From Microdochium bolleyi (Eukaryota > Ascomycota > Sordariomycetes > Xylariales > Microdochiaceae), in NCBI GenBank assembly GCA_001566295.1, contig KQ964255.1, positions 620,001-684,000 on the forward strand: a stretch of 64,000 nt of DNA. Direction: 5' to 3'. Numbering within the stretch: the first letter of the stretch is position 1; each line of letters begins with the position of its first letter. Below the pieces are notes generated by a model that was not told where the DNA came from, searched no databases, and saw only the letters and a program-made list of their open reading frames with translations. The position numbers and the translations under genes were made by a program. Below, one piece after another: positions 22,098 through 32,765 of this stretch.

Positions 22098-23653
22098 GAT
22101 GGGTGGTGTGTCAGATCTGTTTGGCCCTTGGGTTGTAGCATGTGGTGAGTTTGTTAACCAAGAGACGAGACACCACTATCTATGGCCAAATGGTAAGTGT
22201 ATCGCTTCAAGGACCCCAACCTGTGCGGCTTCTGCTCAGGTACAGCCGAAAAGTGTCATACGCCCCACGAAATTGGAGAGATCGCCTGCGCGGCCATGCC
22301 AGGATAGCAATTGGGGCCCAAAGTTGGGGGAAGAGACCCACGTTTTCTACCCCAAACCTACTGTCCAGGTCCCAGTAGTTGGGGGAGAAATGGAGATGTG
22401 GAGAGAGTTGGAGGTCGCTTTCGACACAACGTGCTTTGCTGATAGATCGTCTTTGGCGTCAACCAATGAACTCGTAGGGTATAATCGCCAAGTATAACTG
22501 CAGCCCGAGACTCAGGACCGCGGAGAGCATCCCGATATTGTCCGGCCCGCTACCCTCTGTCTTATCTTTACAGTCGCCGGTGCCAACAAGAACCAAAGTC
22601 CACACGATGCAAGTTCTGAATGGTAGATAAGCAGCTATTGGACTAGTAGCGAGAATCCAGACTCGGGCGTATCGGACGATCTTCTCTTGCCCACATGGAA
22701 GGCCTGTACAGCTCATCCAGCAGGAGAAGATCGGGGCTCATGGCCTTCCTCAATAGGTTTGGAAACAGCTCTGTTCATCGGTGAGTTGAGATCAAGTGAC
22801 CGTGGCCCTGAACCTACGCCTTTGGGAAAGGGACGCCATTTTGAATATAATATACAAGCTGTCAAGGTCGATGAGTTCTGATGCTCCTTTATCCCTTGGA
22901 GATGTCCCTGCCAGCCTCCTACCTTGCCGGCCGGTCAATGCTTTATAAAGGAGTGAACGTGGGTCTTTGTTCAGGGGGCGAATGGGCGATAAGGACACCA
23001 GCATCGTCCATGTACATCTCGGAGAGACGATAGCCATGTCTTTGAGGAAGACAGTGACGACATCGCTCTCCCTCCTCGGGACGATAGAGTTGGCCATCAT
23101 CATGAATCACTAAGCCAAAGGACTACAAATTTTACGTTCGCCAGTGCTCGGCTCTGCAAGTCTATTGAGTCGGACGTCCGTCTGCTGCACAACGACATCG
23201 ACGTAGGACTGCCCTTGACGTGGCACAGTCCTACTGGTCCATTTCCGGAAACCATATGCACAATCGTGTTTTCACTGCTTTCTTAGCTCTTCTGGGGGCC
23301 GAGCCAACCGGGGGGGGGGGGGGGGCTGCACTTGGCACAAAGCTATAGTAACCACGTTTCGAGCTGCGCACAATATTTGAGTCGGGAAATAGTTGAAATG
23401 TCTATCTAAGCACAGGTATACACCCGGAGGACACTTATGTTGATTGAGCACTGGTCTCAAATATAGATGTTGTCAGGCAGTTATCTTGGTGTCATCTATT
23501 TCACTCACGGCAATCGAGTATGTCCCAATGGTGGTAACTCAAGTCGGTTGCGTGACATCAGATAGAGCGAATACGTCTAGTGTCGCGCGGGTCGCGCAAC
23601 TGCCTCGCCTTCAATACACCCTGATAAGATCCGGGTCTGCCCGTCCTATGAAG
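22098..23653. other. gene-free stretch
   Basis: No convincing coding frame. Several HGATAR sites (about 22172, 22440, 22621) lie upstream of lamB. A run of 16 G occupies 23310-23325, and one copy of the dispersed 17-bp motif is at 23271-23287. Confidence 0.45.
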
Positions 23654-26473
23654 CTACGCAGGAATCTTTATCTCGGTCACATTCTTCTTGATGTATTCGA
23701 GCCCCAGGTCGATCTGGCGCTGGTCAAATTTTTCACGAATCTTGTCGAAGATCTTGCTGTTGAAATCCGCATCGTATACGCTGTATTGTAGATCAAGGTC
23801 CAGCCCACGGTTGGGGTCGGTATTGGCCGCAACGTCCTTGGCTGACTGGCTGGGCTTGCACGAGATGACTCGAATGTCTACAGAAGTGATCAGCGAACCC
23901 ACACGCCACCGTGTTTGGAAGATGGATTGCACTTACACGCCTCGCTGTCCTCAATAATAGGTTGCCATTGGTATCGGGTCATCATGATCCAGTACATCAT
24001 GTCATTATCGCTGGCGCTTGCTGAAGCGTTCAGCCCATCGCAGATGGTCTGCAAGGGGGTTTCCAGTGCGTCGTAGGCGGAATTTGGAACGGCGAAACCC
24101 TCTAGGACCGTCTTTTTGAGCTCCCCGTGGAGGTCACGCGCAGGGCAGCGGAGATGTCTCGACATGCCCTGATCAAATGTTTTGGCGAACCTAGGTACTT
24201 GAGATCAGGGCCAGTCGCTACAAGACGATAGCAACAAACAATGAGACACTCACCAGGTCGAACTGCGGAACAGGTAGTCCATGACCTTGGCCCTGTAGCT
24301 AGCACGGGTGAACCCCCCCTTGCCACTGTCGGCCGGCAGCTTGCCCTGGTCGACATTCTGCTGTGTCTTCGTCTCGGCCATGACAGCCGACCAGGCCTGC
24401 CATGAGCGTATCGAGCCCTGCGTCCGCGCCTGTTTCTCTTGTCCCGCCCCCGCCAAATCGGCGGGGAAGTCGATGAAGAATATGGCCTGGGCATCGTTCT
24501 GTGCCTGGCCCGTGGCCACTGCCTTGGCAAAGTCGTTCTGGGGTGGTTCGGGCGTCGTCATATTTTAGAGAGTGATGCACTTAGAGGTTCTTGGTTGAGG
24601 AAAGTTAGAGGTAGTAGTGACCGAGATGGGCAAGGATTCGGAGCGGCAGCATCACCATATATACTCCCACTGGCCTCGATGCCGACTCCGGCTCAATCAG
24701 AGGATGGAACAGGCCAAAGGGGGCCGGTGGCAAGCAGGGGATGACCAGACTAGCACTGCGTGCATAGTTCTATTGATGCTATGGCGCTTTTGGGCCAGTC
24801 AGAGCCTGGAACCATTGGGATTTCTGCGGCTTGTGACTTGTGGCGGGCTGAAAGCTGGTCTGGGCCTCATCAGCTCTACAGGGGTGATGTCCGGAGTACA
24901 CAGCCAGTTGAAGGTTACCCACTCCACCACCTCAACTGGGCAAGAAGCTGGGGTGGCAGAGCTAGAGGGACGGGCCGCATATCTCCAGCTCGCAATTGTC
25001 AGAGAGCCCGTGGCGGAGATCCGGCGACCGAGTCTACGCGGAGTGGCTGCGTGCTGCAGGCAGACTTCATAGCGACGCAGCGGCACCTTTCATTCCACGG
25101 GGTCGTCTCCCGAAGGCGACTTGAGTCTGGTGTCCTGGTGACGTTGGAGGAAGTTCCACGACGATCTGCTGATTCCAGTCAACCTTCTTGACTGGTAGGG
25201 TTCGATGACAGACTCCACGTACACTAACACTGAAATCGTGTTGGCCGATGAGCTTCCCGAATCTCAACCCTAGCTGATTCCGCGAACAGTCTGTCAGCAT
25301 GTCATGCAGCATGCCGGCTGAGGTATCCACTTTCTCGCTCGTGCAGTCGCGGATGCATAGTGTATTTCACTGCATTCTTAGCCTTATCCCAGCTAAAAGT
25401 GCTCAACTGCCCAAACGACCCATTCTGCTGGTGGTGCCTACGTCTTGCTTGTGTGAAAGTATACGTCTCTTACGTGAGCTTAAAATCCTATTCCTTGGTC
25501 CCTACTCCCCTTTTTTCTGCCCCTTGACCAGCTCCTAATGACTGTGTTTATAACTCCCTATCTGTCGTTTACCGGAGCACCATTTCCGGGATAGTGCACC
25601 GAACACAAGCAAGCAGTATCCGGCCATACTGCACGTTAACCTTGAGGACAGTTGCCCAAGCGTTCTATCTGGCGACGCCGCTGGGCCTTGACGTCCTTGG
25701 GTGGTGTAAGCATGTGGCAAATGCCACCGTGCCCCCAAGGGTGTGCCTGAGTTACAAATCGACATGCAGGTGCACTGCTTTCTTAGCCAGCCTGCAGCCT
25801 CCTGACACCACAGACTGCCGCTGGACACAGACCTGCCTTGTCAGCCGGCTGCAGACCCCAGCAAGCCCTGCGTGTATGAGTAATCACCCTCACAGCTCCT
25901 TGGCCCTGTTAGAAACCAAGCCGGCCTGGTCGACCCGTAAATGCCCCTTCCTTGGCCGCTCGTCATGTAGCAACGGAATTCCGTGGAAGCTCGTACCTAC
26001 CAGTAAACAACGAAGAACAACTCGATGCTTCACTGCTCCTTGGTCATCTTCCAAGACCGCGACCATACTAGCCCGATCACCATGAGCTGCACACAGGACG
26101 AATTCGTGAATGTCTGGAGACTGCGCGACCCTGAAAGCCGGAGTACTGCATTCTTGCCCCATCTGTCCTCCCACCAGATAATCCAGATTTCATGCATCAG
26201 CAGCTCACTCTCTGCCAGAAACTGGTTCCTGCTAGGTATATCGTTTTACACCGGATGACCACCTCGGAACCACGGTTGGTAAAAAGCGCCCCGGTGCAAG
26301 GCTAAGACGCCGCAAGCTTCATCCATTGGGCACATGCCACGAGGACCGGCCCCGCTCACAGACCATTGCTGCGGTCACGGCGGAACAAATTCCGGCCAGT
26401 CCAATGCCGTGACTCTCTGGTCTGACCGACTCTGCGGAACACGTTCCGGCCACAGATTCACTGCTTTCTTAGC
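23271..26473 (+). repeat. dispersed 17-bp motif, four copies
   Basis: TTCACTGCTTTCTTAGC occurs at 23271-23287 and 26457-26473. It recurs with one mismatch at 25366-25382 and with a diverged first two bases at 25771-25787. Three copies are preceded within 2-10 bases by ATGCA. The span given covers all four copies; the sequence between them is not part of the repeat. Confidence 0.6.
23654..24561 (-). CDS. hypothetical protein, three exons
   Basis: Exons 24561-24254, 24190-23937 and 23877-23654 join in frame to 261 residues, with donors GTGAGT and GTAAGT and introns of 63 and 59 bp. The N-terminus MTTPEPPQNDFAKAVATG has no signal peptide and I see no membrane segment. The middle contains MMYWIMMTRYQWQPIIEDSE and the C-terminus is charged and helical-looking (KIFDKIREKFDQRQIDLGLE). 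I do not recognise the family. The consistent splice sites and the soft, non-repetitive sequence argue for a real gene, but it sits alone between two gene-poor stretches and could be lineage-specific. Confidence 0.6.
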
Positions 26474-27587
26474 CTGCTCCCGGACAGTCACTGGGGTCCT
26501 GCAAACATGTGATTGAAACTCGTGTCGAGGTGGACGCATTACAAAGTTGCCGGTCAAATGATGCCCGCTGCCGCACATATGCATTCCCTCCTCTATCTTC
26601 TATACTTTTCCGCATCCAAACACCTGACGGCTTCTGAACCACTGGCACGCGCGACCAGGCGCTGCCCGCCAATCCCAAGTTCGCACTCACACGATCTCTA
26701 CTTCCCGTCCAAGGCTTCACTGTGCAAAACACGCCGTCTCCCCGTTCTTCAATAAGCATTCCACAGAGTGCAGCGAATACTGGTCTTGCTCTGAGCCAAT
26801 TGCGATGCCGGTCCTACCAGAACCAGTCGCGAACGGTCGATCCAGGACCGCGTATATATACTCGTGGAGTGCATACTGCTGAGATGGCTTGTATGCAGTG
26901 CATAACCTGACCCTTTTGGCGTCCTGTTGCAGTATCCGATCGATCAGTCGACCTGTCTGCAGGATATCGCCAACCCAAGCTCCGGGCATTCCTGCTTGGC
27001 CGCATTAGTTCAGAAGGAAGCTGCCTTGGTGTTTGGGGGAGCTGGCGAAGCCGTACCCGTCGATATTGTGGCTTCCTGCATTATACTAATCACCCGTTTA
27101 CCCAGGGCCAGACACGCTCAGGGATTGTACCTGACAGGCCTAGCCACAGCTAAGGCTGGACAAATCGAGTATATTAACCGGGGACTGCTTGAGCCAGACA
27201 GCACTCAAGACAGGGTTCCCCACAACCATGCACGTCACGCCCTCGAGCGTGGCGAGAGAGCCACAAGGACTTAACCCGGCAATTTGTTCCAAACAGATCC
27301 GCACCACTCTTTGACGATCCCTTCGTCCGAGAAGCACTATACCGCGTGGTCGAGGCTCCGCCGCCGTGTCCGGGGCGTGTCCACCAATCGGAGCGGCGCT
27401 TCGGACCGTGCGACTTGCCTAAACGGGACGCCTCGGAGTCTGGCAGCCCGTTTTGGCCTCCCCACGATCTGCAAGGACGTGGAGAAGCCGGAGTCTTTAT
27501 AACGACGTGATGTTTCTCTCGAGGGGTTCTGGTGGTCTGCAGCTCAGCTTGTACGGTCACACAGCACAAGACACGCCCTTTGCAGCC
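24562..27587. other. 3-kb gene-free, repeat-bearing stretch
   Basis: No frame here has gene-like length, splice structure or recognisable domains. It holds three of the four copies of the 17-bp motif, two related inverted-repeat-like sites (GGAACAAATTCC at about 26382, GGAACACGTTCC at about 26437), and the 40-bp match to 10828-10867. It looks like decayed sequence, but no transposase or LTR pair is visible. Confidence 0.45.
27495..27502 (+). promoter_or_regulatory. TATA-like element of the CE3 esterase gene
   Basis: CTTTATAA lies about 90 bp upstream of the esterase ATG, a normal distance for a fungal TATA box with a short leader. Confidence 0.4.
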
Positions 27588-28539
27588 ATGAAGTTCTCCG
27601 CCATCATCACGGCCGCTCTGGCGGCCAACGTCAGCGCCCAGAAGGTGAAAGTCAGTAAGTAGCATCCTGTCCGGCCGATCATTATCCTCTGGGAGACTAA
27701 CCAAGCCCCCAGTGCTCCTCGGCGACTCCATCACCGAGATCACCTGCTGGCGCCCGCTCGTGTGGAACCAGCTGACGGCGGCCGGCCTCGCGGCCAACGT
27801 CGACTTTGTCGGCTCCATGACCAGCCTGCAGAGCAAGTGCTCCCGCCCCTCGGGCTTCGACACCAACCACGAGGGCCACTCCGGCTGGCAGGCGTACGAT
27901 ATTGCCCGGAACAACATCGCCGGTTGGGTACAGAGCACGAAGCCCGACATTGTGCAGTTCATGCTCGGCACCAACGACGTCAACATTGGCAAGCGCGACG
28001 TCAACACGATCCTGAGCTCGTACACGACCATCCTGAACGCCATCCGCAACGCCAACCCCAAGGCCAAGATCATTGTGAGTGGCCACGGCCGTGCTTCTGC
28101 CAGGGGACCCAGACTGACACCTCAGCAGATCGACAAGCTCATCCCCACGAGCTGGTCCGACGCCACCATCGAGGCCGTCAACAACGCCATCCCCGGCTGG
28201 GCACGGCAGTACTCGACCTCGCAGTCGCCCATCGTCGTCGCCGATTGCTCCCGCGCCAACGGCTACACCAACGCCATGCTCGAGGGTGACGGCGTTCACC
28301 CCAACGCCGCCGGCGACCAGTTCCTTGCGCAGCAGATCGGGCCCAAGATCGTGCAGTTCGTCAAGGACGTCAGGGGTGGCACCTCGACGCCGGCCACCAC
28401 GACGACCAACACGCCGGCGCCGACGGGGCAATGTGCTCCTCTCTACGGGCAGTGCGGAGGACAGGGCTGGTCTGGCGCCACCTGCTGCAGCCAGGGTACC
28501 TGCAAGTTCAACAACCAGTGGCATTCGCAGTGCTTGTGA
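27588..28539 (+). CDS. secreted CE3-type acetyl xylan esterase (SGNH hydrolase) with C-terminal CBM1
   Basis: Three exons: 27588-27654, 27713-28074, 28129-28539, encoding 279 residues. The acceptor of intron 2 could instead be at 28125, adding one Gln. A signal peptide (MKFSAIITAALAANVSA) precedes the SGNH domain. Ser28 in MLLGDSITE is the nucleophile, the GTND block is MLGTNDVN, and Asp197/His200 in DGVHPN complete the catalytic set. A Thr/Pro-rich linker (GGTSTPATTTTNTPAPT) joins a fungal cellulose-binding module with YGQCGGQGWSG and the conserved Cys pattern ending HSQCL. The enzyme should remove acetyl groups from xylan at the surface of plant cell walls. The closest fit is carbohydrate esterase family 3. 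Confidence 0.93.
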
Positions 28540-28761
28540 GTGGTGTACGGCGGAGTCATGCAGAAGGTCCAGGGCTTGTGAGGGGCTATTTGTTCACAGC
28601 CAGGTTTTGTGACGTGATGCGTTTACTTTTGCTAGGCTAGCCGCATTCTCTCGACATATCCTGATTGCATTCTGTTCAATACCTGCTTCTATAGTATGAT
28701 AATGTATTCATCGTCAGATGGCGTCGTGCTTCGTGTCCAGAGGTCCAGAGGTCCAGAAGTA

Positions 28762-29831
28762 TCAGACGTGAAACACGTCAAACCTCTGCTTCAGGAGAAA
28801 CTCGTGGCCCTCTTCCTCGGCAGAGAAGACGTACTGGGTCGCCTCGGAGCCCTGCGGACGAAGCACGCAACGCTCATCGACCTCCTCCCAGTGATCCATG
28901 GCCTGATAGGCATCTGTGGCCCCCGTGGCGGCGGTTCCTACCAGCAGTACGGCATCGCGATACTTTCGCAGTGGCTTGGAAATCGGCTGCGACCTCTTGG
29001 AGCGCCAGACCACCTGCTCCCACTGCGGGCTGGGGTAGCAGAGGCTGTAGGCGCGTGGCTGCTTTTCCTCGTCGTCTTCCTTGAAGAGCTGGGTGATCTG
29101 GGTCCTCGGAATGGTGACAGCCACGATGCAGATCGGCCCGCCGTTTGCGCGACGCTTGGCATAAGCGGCGTGGTGCTCAGCGACGTGAAGGTCATCGGTG
29201 AAGTAGAAGAGGGACCGGACACCTCCAAAATCCGGTGGCGGCCTGGTCAAAAGTCTCGAGACGTCGGCGACCTGGCCCTGTGCGTTGAAGAGCCCAGCAG
29301 TGCGACCCTGGTCAACAGCCTTGTAAAGCACGATAGTGTCGACACTGGCCAGGACCATTGGGGCGGGCGTCACCGGCTTGGGGCGGGCGTCACCGGCTTG
29401 GGGCGGAAGCCGCCAGAGAGGATATGTTCCAGGCCAGCGTAGCGCATCTGGATGGTGTCCTTGATCCAGAAAACGGAGTTGGCGGTGAGGCGAAGGTCCT
29501 TGAAGTCAGAATCCATGATTGCGTCCAGGAGAGTCCAGGAAATGCCAGAAAGAGCGAGGCACAGGCGCCACGACGCGTCATCTTCGCCGTGGGTGCTCGG
29601 AATGTTGTTGAAGTGTCCCAGGACGAAATCGATAAAGTAGACGCGCAGGTTGCCGTCGTCAGCATCGACCTCACGCCACGGGCCCAGGGAGGGCCAGGAC
29701 GTCCATTCCTCCCAGAGCGACTGGGCGCGCCGCTCCGAGAGGCCCAGGTAGAGAAGGGTATCATGGGAGATGAGGACGCTCGGGACGGCGGCCTGAGGCT
29801 CGTCACTGTCTAGCGCGGAGATGAGCGGCAT
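28762..29831 (-). pseudogene. fungal protein of unknown function, frame broken by a 20-bp tandem duplication
   Basis: From the ATG at 29831 the frame runs 153 codons (MPLISALDSDEPQ to FRPKPVTPAPSR) and stops at 29370. A second frame starting within the same repeat continues another ~200 codons to 28762. The two are linked by two exact 20-bp copies; with one copy the locus would be one 349-residue frame. The N-terminal half has FWIKDTIQMRYAGLEHI, a block I recall in uncharacterised fungal proteins. The C-terminal half (LYKAVDQGR, LFYFTDDLHVAEHHAAYAKR) faintly resembles DUF3990/ADP-ribosyltransferase-like folds; that is a weak guess. Codon usage is normal on both sides, so the break is recent, strain-specific or an assembly error. 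No intron can remove exactly 20 bp here. Confidence 0.7.
29361..29406 (+). repeat. 20-bp direct tandem duplication (2.3 copies)
   Basis: The unit GGGCGGGCGTCACCGGCTTG occupies 29361-29380 and 29381-29400 without a mismatch, followed by a partial copy GGGCGG. It lies inside a coding region and shifts its frame. Confidence 0.95.
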
Positions 29832-30326
29832 GGTTACTGTTTGCTTGGTGGATGGTGCAGTGAGTGGTCAGTGGTAGGATGAAGGGATAGGAAGTCAGCC
29901 TTTATGCGGAAGGCTAGGAGTGGTGTGCTGTCGTCGGAGAAAGACGTTATTCACGCTCGGCCTGCCTCTCTACCGTCGTTTCCTTCTGAGATGTGCGACA
30001 GAGTGCCAGGCTCTAATTGTTGTCGGAGAAAGGACTATCACCTGTAGGAGGCGGCGGACGGGACCTCGAGCCGCAAGGGTGCCCTCTGCGGTAACCAGAG
30101 CGCGCCTTCCACTGGATCTAGCTTTCTGGTCACAGATCACGGAGAAAGGACGCACCTCTTCTCAGCACGGCCCCGTGGGAAGGAGCGCGCTCCATACGGC
30201 ACCGGGGATGGCTTCGCTCCTGGTACTCCCTGGGCACCTCCCTGAACCGCAACATCTCGTCACGATGGCGACTTCAACTTTCTCACAAGATCCTTCAACA
30301 CGCCATCCCCTACCTCGCCATTCACC
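29832..30326. other. intergenic region between divergent genes
   Basis: 495 bp, no gene seen. It should contain the promoters of the broken gene on the left and the NADAR gene on the right. Confidence 0.5.
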
Positions 30327-30950
30327 ATGCAACCCACGAAACCATCCAGGCACGACCCGAGCGCTTCGCCAGCGTCGAAATATGCCAGCCAACAGGATCC
30401 CTTACTCTTCTTCAAGGCCACCGAAGAGCATGGCATCTTCTGCCAGTGGTACCCGGCCACGTTCACGGTCACCAAGGAAGACATGTCACGGCTGGTCGGA
30501 CACGAGATCGACCCCGACGACCCCTGGACGCCCATCTACTTCAACTGTGCCGAGCAGTTCATGATGTACTGCAAAGCCGGCCGGTTCCACGACAAGACAG
30601 CGCAGAAGCTGATCCTCGCGACCAAGGATCCGAAAGAGCAGAAGCGGCTCGCACGCAACGTGGTGGGGTTCGAATCGCAGAGCTGGGACGAGATCAAGAG
30701 CCAGGTCGTCGTGGCTGGCAGCATCGCCAAGTTCGGCCAGAACCCCAAGCTGCAGAGCCTCCTCCTCGACACCGGGGACCGGCTGCTCGTCGAGGCAGCA
30801 TCAGAAGACAGGGTGTGGGGGATCGGCTTCTCTGCAAAGGACGCCATGCTACCACTGAACAGGCAGATATGGGGCGAGAATAGGCTGGGAGAGGCTCTGA
30901 TGGAGGCGAGGAGGCACTTGCGTGACCAGCAAGCTTCAAGTTTTGGTTAG
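30327..30950 (+). CDS. NADAR / YbiA-like (DUF1768) family protein
   Basis: Single exon, 207 residues. The domain fills residues 27-200: FFKATEEHGIFCQWYPATF (an F-W/F-S-N-type entry), YFNCAEQFMMYCKAGRF, which is the most diagnostic block, and WGIGFSAKDAMLPLNRQIWG and NRLGEALMEAR at the end. NADAR proteins are N-glycosidases or related enzymes of NAD/ADP-ribose and riboflavin-intermediate metabolism; bacterial YbiA hydrolyses early riboflavin intermediates. A cytosolic role is likely, as no targeting signal is visible. The specific reaction cannot be assigned. Confidence 0.9.
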   Translation: MQPTKPSRHDPSASPASKYASQQDPLLFFKATEEHGIFCQWYPATFTVTKEDMSRLVGHEIDPDDPWTPIYFNCAEQFMMYCKAGRFHDKTAQKLILATKDPKEQKRLARNVVGFESQSWDEIKSQVVVAGSIAKFGQNPKLQSLLLDTGDRLLVEAASEDRVWGIGFSAKDAMLPLNRQIWGENRLGEALMEARRHLRDQQASSFG

Positions 30951-31285
30951 GAGTGCACGTGCAATAAAAGTCCACGGGAAATGCGAATTTGCACATCTGC
31001 TCTCTACACGTCGAATGGAATGGTGTTTTTCACTAGCAATGACACATGGGCACAAAAGCCATGAGCACCCGAAAGAGAACAAGAAACGGGAGAATAAAAG
31101 CAGAAACGTTTTGATTTAGCGCAGATGATCAAGAGCTTTGTCGCCGGTCCACTTGTCCCTACAGTCCGGGATGTGATCCGTCTACACCCTTTCCGAGCGC
31201 CGCTCATCTGCCGACACGTGAACGTCAGTCCCCATTTCGCGAACAGTGTGTTCCCAAGACAGATACACTCACTGCACATGCTCCA
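30951..31285. other. intergenic region between convergent genes
   Basis: 335 bp of 3' flanks; nothing else seen. Confidence 0.5.
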
Positions 31286-31675
31286 TCAGCAGTTCCCCAT
31301 GTTCGGGTCCAGGTAGTAGTAGAAGCTGCCGTGGTTCTGCTGGCTGCCCGCGTTGCAGCCGAACATCTCGTAGAGCACGCTGTCGTTGCACTCGCCCTCG
31401 GTCAGCACGGCCTCGCCGTCCGAGATGTTCTCGACCTCCCAGTTCACGCGGGCGTTGCCCACGTTGAAGCAGCCGTCGCGCTTCTCGCCCTTGTAGTAGT
31501 CCCTGGCCGCGCCGTCGCAGATCCTCTTGGAGATGGCGGGTACCCCGGGCCCGCCGAGCGCGCGGTCGATCTCGGTCCACAGCACGCCGCCGGCCGGGTA
31601 GCAGCCCCAGGCGGACGCGGTGGCGATGGCGGCCGCCCAGGTGAGCAGGCCGCTGATGGCGTGTTGGGGAGACAT
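31286..31675 (-). CDS. small secreted six-cysteine protein A
   Basis: Single exon, 129 residues, chosen from the ATG at 31675 because it begins a clear signal peptide (MSPQHAISGLLTWAAAIATASA) cut before WGCYPAGG. The mature protein has six cysteines at 25, 53, 69, 96, 107 and 129, the last being the final residue (LDPNMGNC). The pattern of a C-terminal D-P-N-x-G-x-C recurs in a family of small secreted fungal proteins often called candidate effectors; no enzymatic motif is present. It is divergently transcribed from a second protein with the same cysteine spacing, so the two probably arose by duplication and share a promoter region. Function is unknown. Confidence 0.82.
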   Translation of the reverse strand: MSPQHAISGLLTWAAAIATASAWGCYPAGGVLWTEIDRALGGPGVPAISKRICDGAARDYYKGEKRDGCFNVGNARVNWEVENISDGEAVLTEGECNDSVLYEMFGCNAGSQQNHGSFYYYLDPNMGNC

Positions 31676-32003
31676 CAGGGTTAGTGTAGTTGGTGATGAA
31701 GATTGGTGTGCGGAGTGAGGTGACGAAGTGAGGCGGCTACGCTCGCGTATATACGAGTTTCGTGAACTGGCAACTGCTGCATCTCCGTCTGCTGCGTTCG
31801 GCGTGTCCACTGAGATCACTACTTTGGGTGGCGCCGATAACGAACTCCCCGTGGACCAGCGCTTTGACACGGAGAAAGGGATGATGGCCCTAAGTCAGTC
31901 TGGGGGTATAGAACATCGCCTGCCAGTCGCAGCGTCGCAACCATAGCTCGTTCCAGACTCCATTTCCTCATCACAGGCCTCAAATGCAAGCCCCTTCATC
32001 ACA
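31676..32003. other. shared promoter region of the six-cysteine pair
   Basis: 328 bp separate the two start codons. No open frame of interest; regulatory sites for both genes must lie here. Confidence 0.55.
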
Positions 32004-32449
32004 ATGAAGCTCCTCCACGCCGCCACCGCAGCCCTCTTCGCCCCCACGGCCCTCGCCGGCTGCTACGGCAGAGGCCCGAAGTGGTCCGACTTCAACAACG
32101 ACATCGGCAGGCCCAGCCTGTTCGAGATCGCCAAGATCATCTGCAGGGACCTCACGTCGTCGTCCTTCGCCCCGTATCAGAAAAAGGCCGGCTGCCTCCC
32201 GGGCTCGAGAGGGTACCACCTGTACTACTCGGCGGCCGAGCGGCAGGGGTACCGCGACAGGGTCATCGACTTCGACCGGTGCATGAGCTTCGTGCAGGTC
32301 GAGATGCACACGTGCGAGCGCGGCAGCGAGCAGGTCATGGACGACAAGTTCGACTTCCGCCTCGATCCCGAGCTCAACAAGGAATGGTGAGTGCTGGGGC
32401 GGTGCGAGCGTCACACGATGTAGAGATGACACTGACACTCGGCAGCTGA
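32004..32449 (+). CDS. small secreted six-cysteine protein B with a 4-nt last exon
   Basis: Signal peptide MKLLHAATAALFAPTALA, then GCYGRGPKW. Unspliced, the frame stops at 32390 as NKEW with five cysteines. A GTGAGT donor at 32387, a CTGAC branch and a CAG acceptor at 32445 remove 59 bp; the remaining C-TGA gives a terminal Cys (NKEC) and 128 residues. The six cysteines (20, 47, 64, 93, 104, 128) then have spacings 27-17-29-11-24, against 28-16-27-11-22 in protein A, which also ends in Cys. That agreement is the main support for the 4-nt last exon. The role is unknown; a secreted effector or cell-surface role is inference. Confidence 0.78.
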
Positions 32450-32765
32450 GGATGGCTACAGTGCGGAGCGTCTGGCTGTGGCGCGAAGTGATGGTTGACC
32501 ATATGGAGAGGAGCCGTATAAGCATACGCCATGGTTTTGGGGGTGTTTTCGCAATATGGAGTGGAAGCTAGCTCTCGTCAGAGGGGTTGCCGATGCCTCC
32601 TTTTCCATGTTTCAGCGTCCTTTGTGTCTTCGGGACTACTGCAGCTACTTGAATACAATGGAGCAGAATTGCACGCGAGATCGCGAACAGGGTACTCCCC
32701 GTCTCTTCCATGGCTCTGCCGCTATCTTTCCGCTGAAGAGAAGCCACTGTCGTGCCTGTGACTCC
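32450..32765. other. intergenic region between convergent genes
   Basis: 316 bp of 3' flanks, no gene seen. Confidence 0.5.

Noticed and set aside
23310..23325. Run of 16 G as a quadruplex or regulatory element
   Set aside because: A single homopolymer in gene-free sequence, likely slippage or an assembly-sensitive tract; no link to a gene.
25594..26258. Plus-strand frames of 77-163 codons in the gene-poor stretch
   Set aside because: Translations have no domain, no codon bias resembling neighbouring genes, and no plausible introns linking them.
28731..28758. Short 9-bp repeats (GTCCAGAGG) as a minisatellite
   Set aside because: Only about three units in a 3' flank; too small to call.
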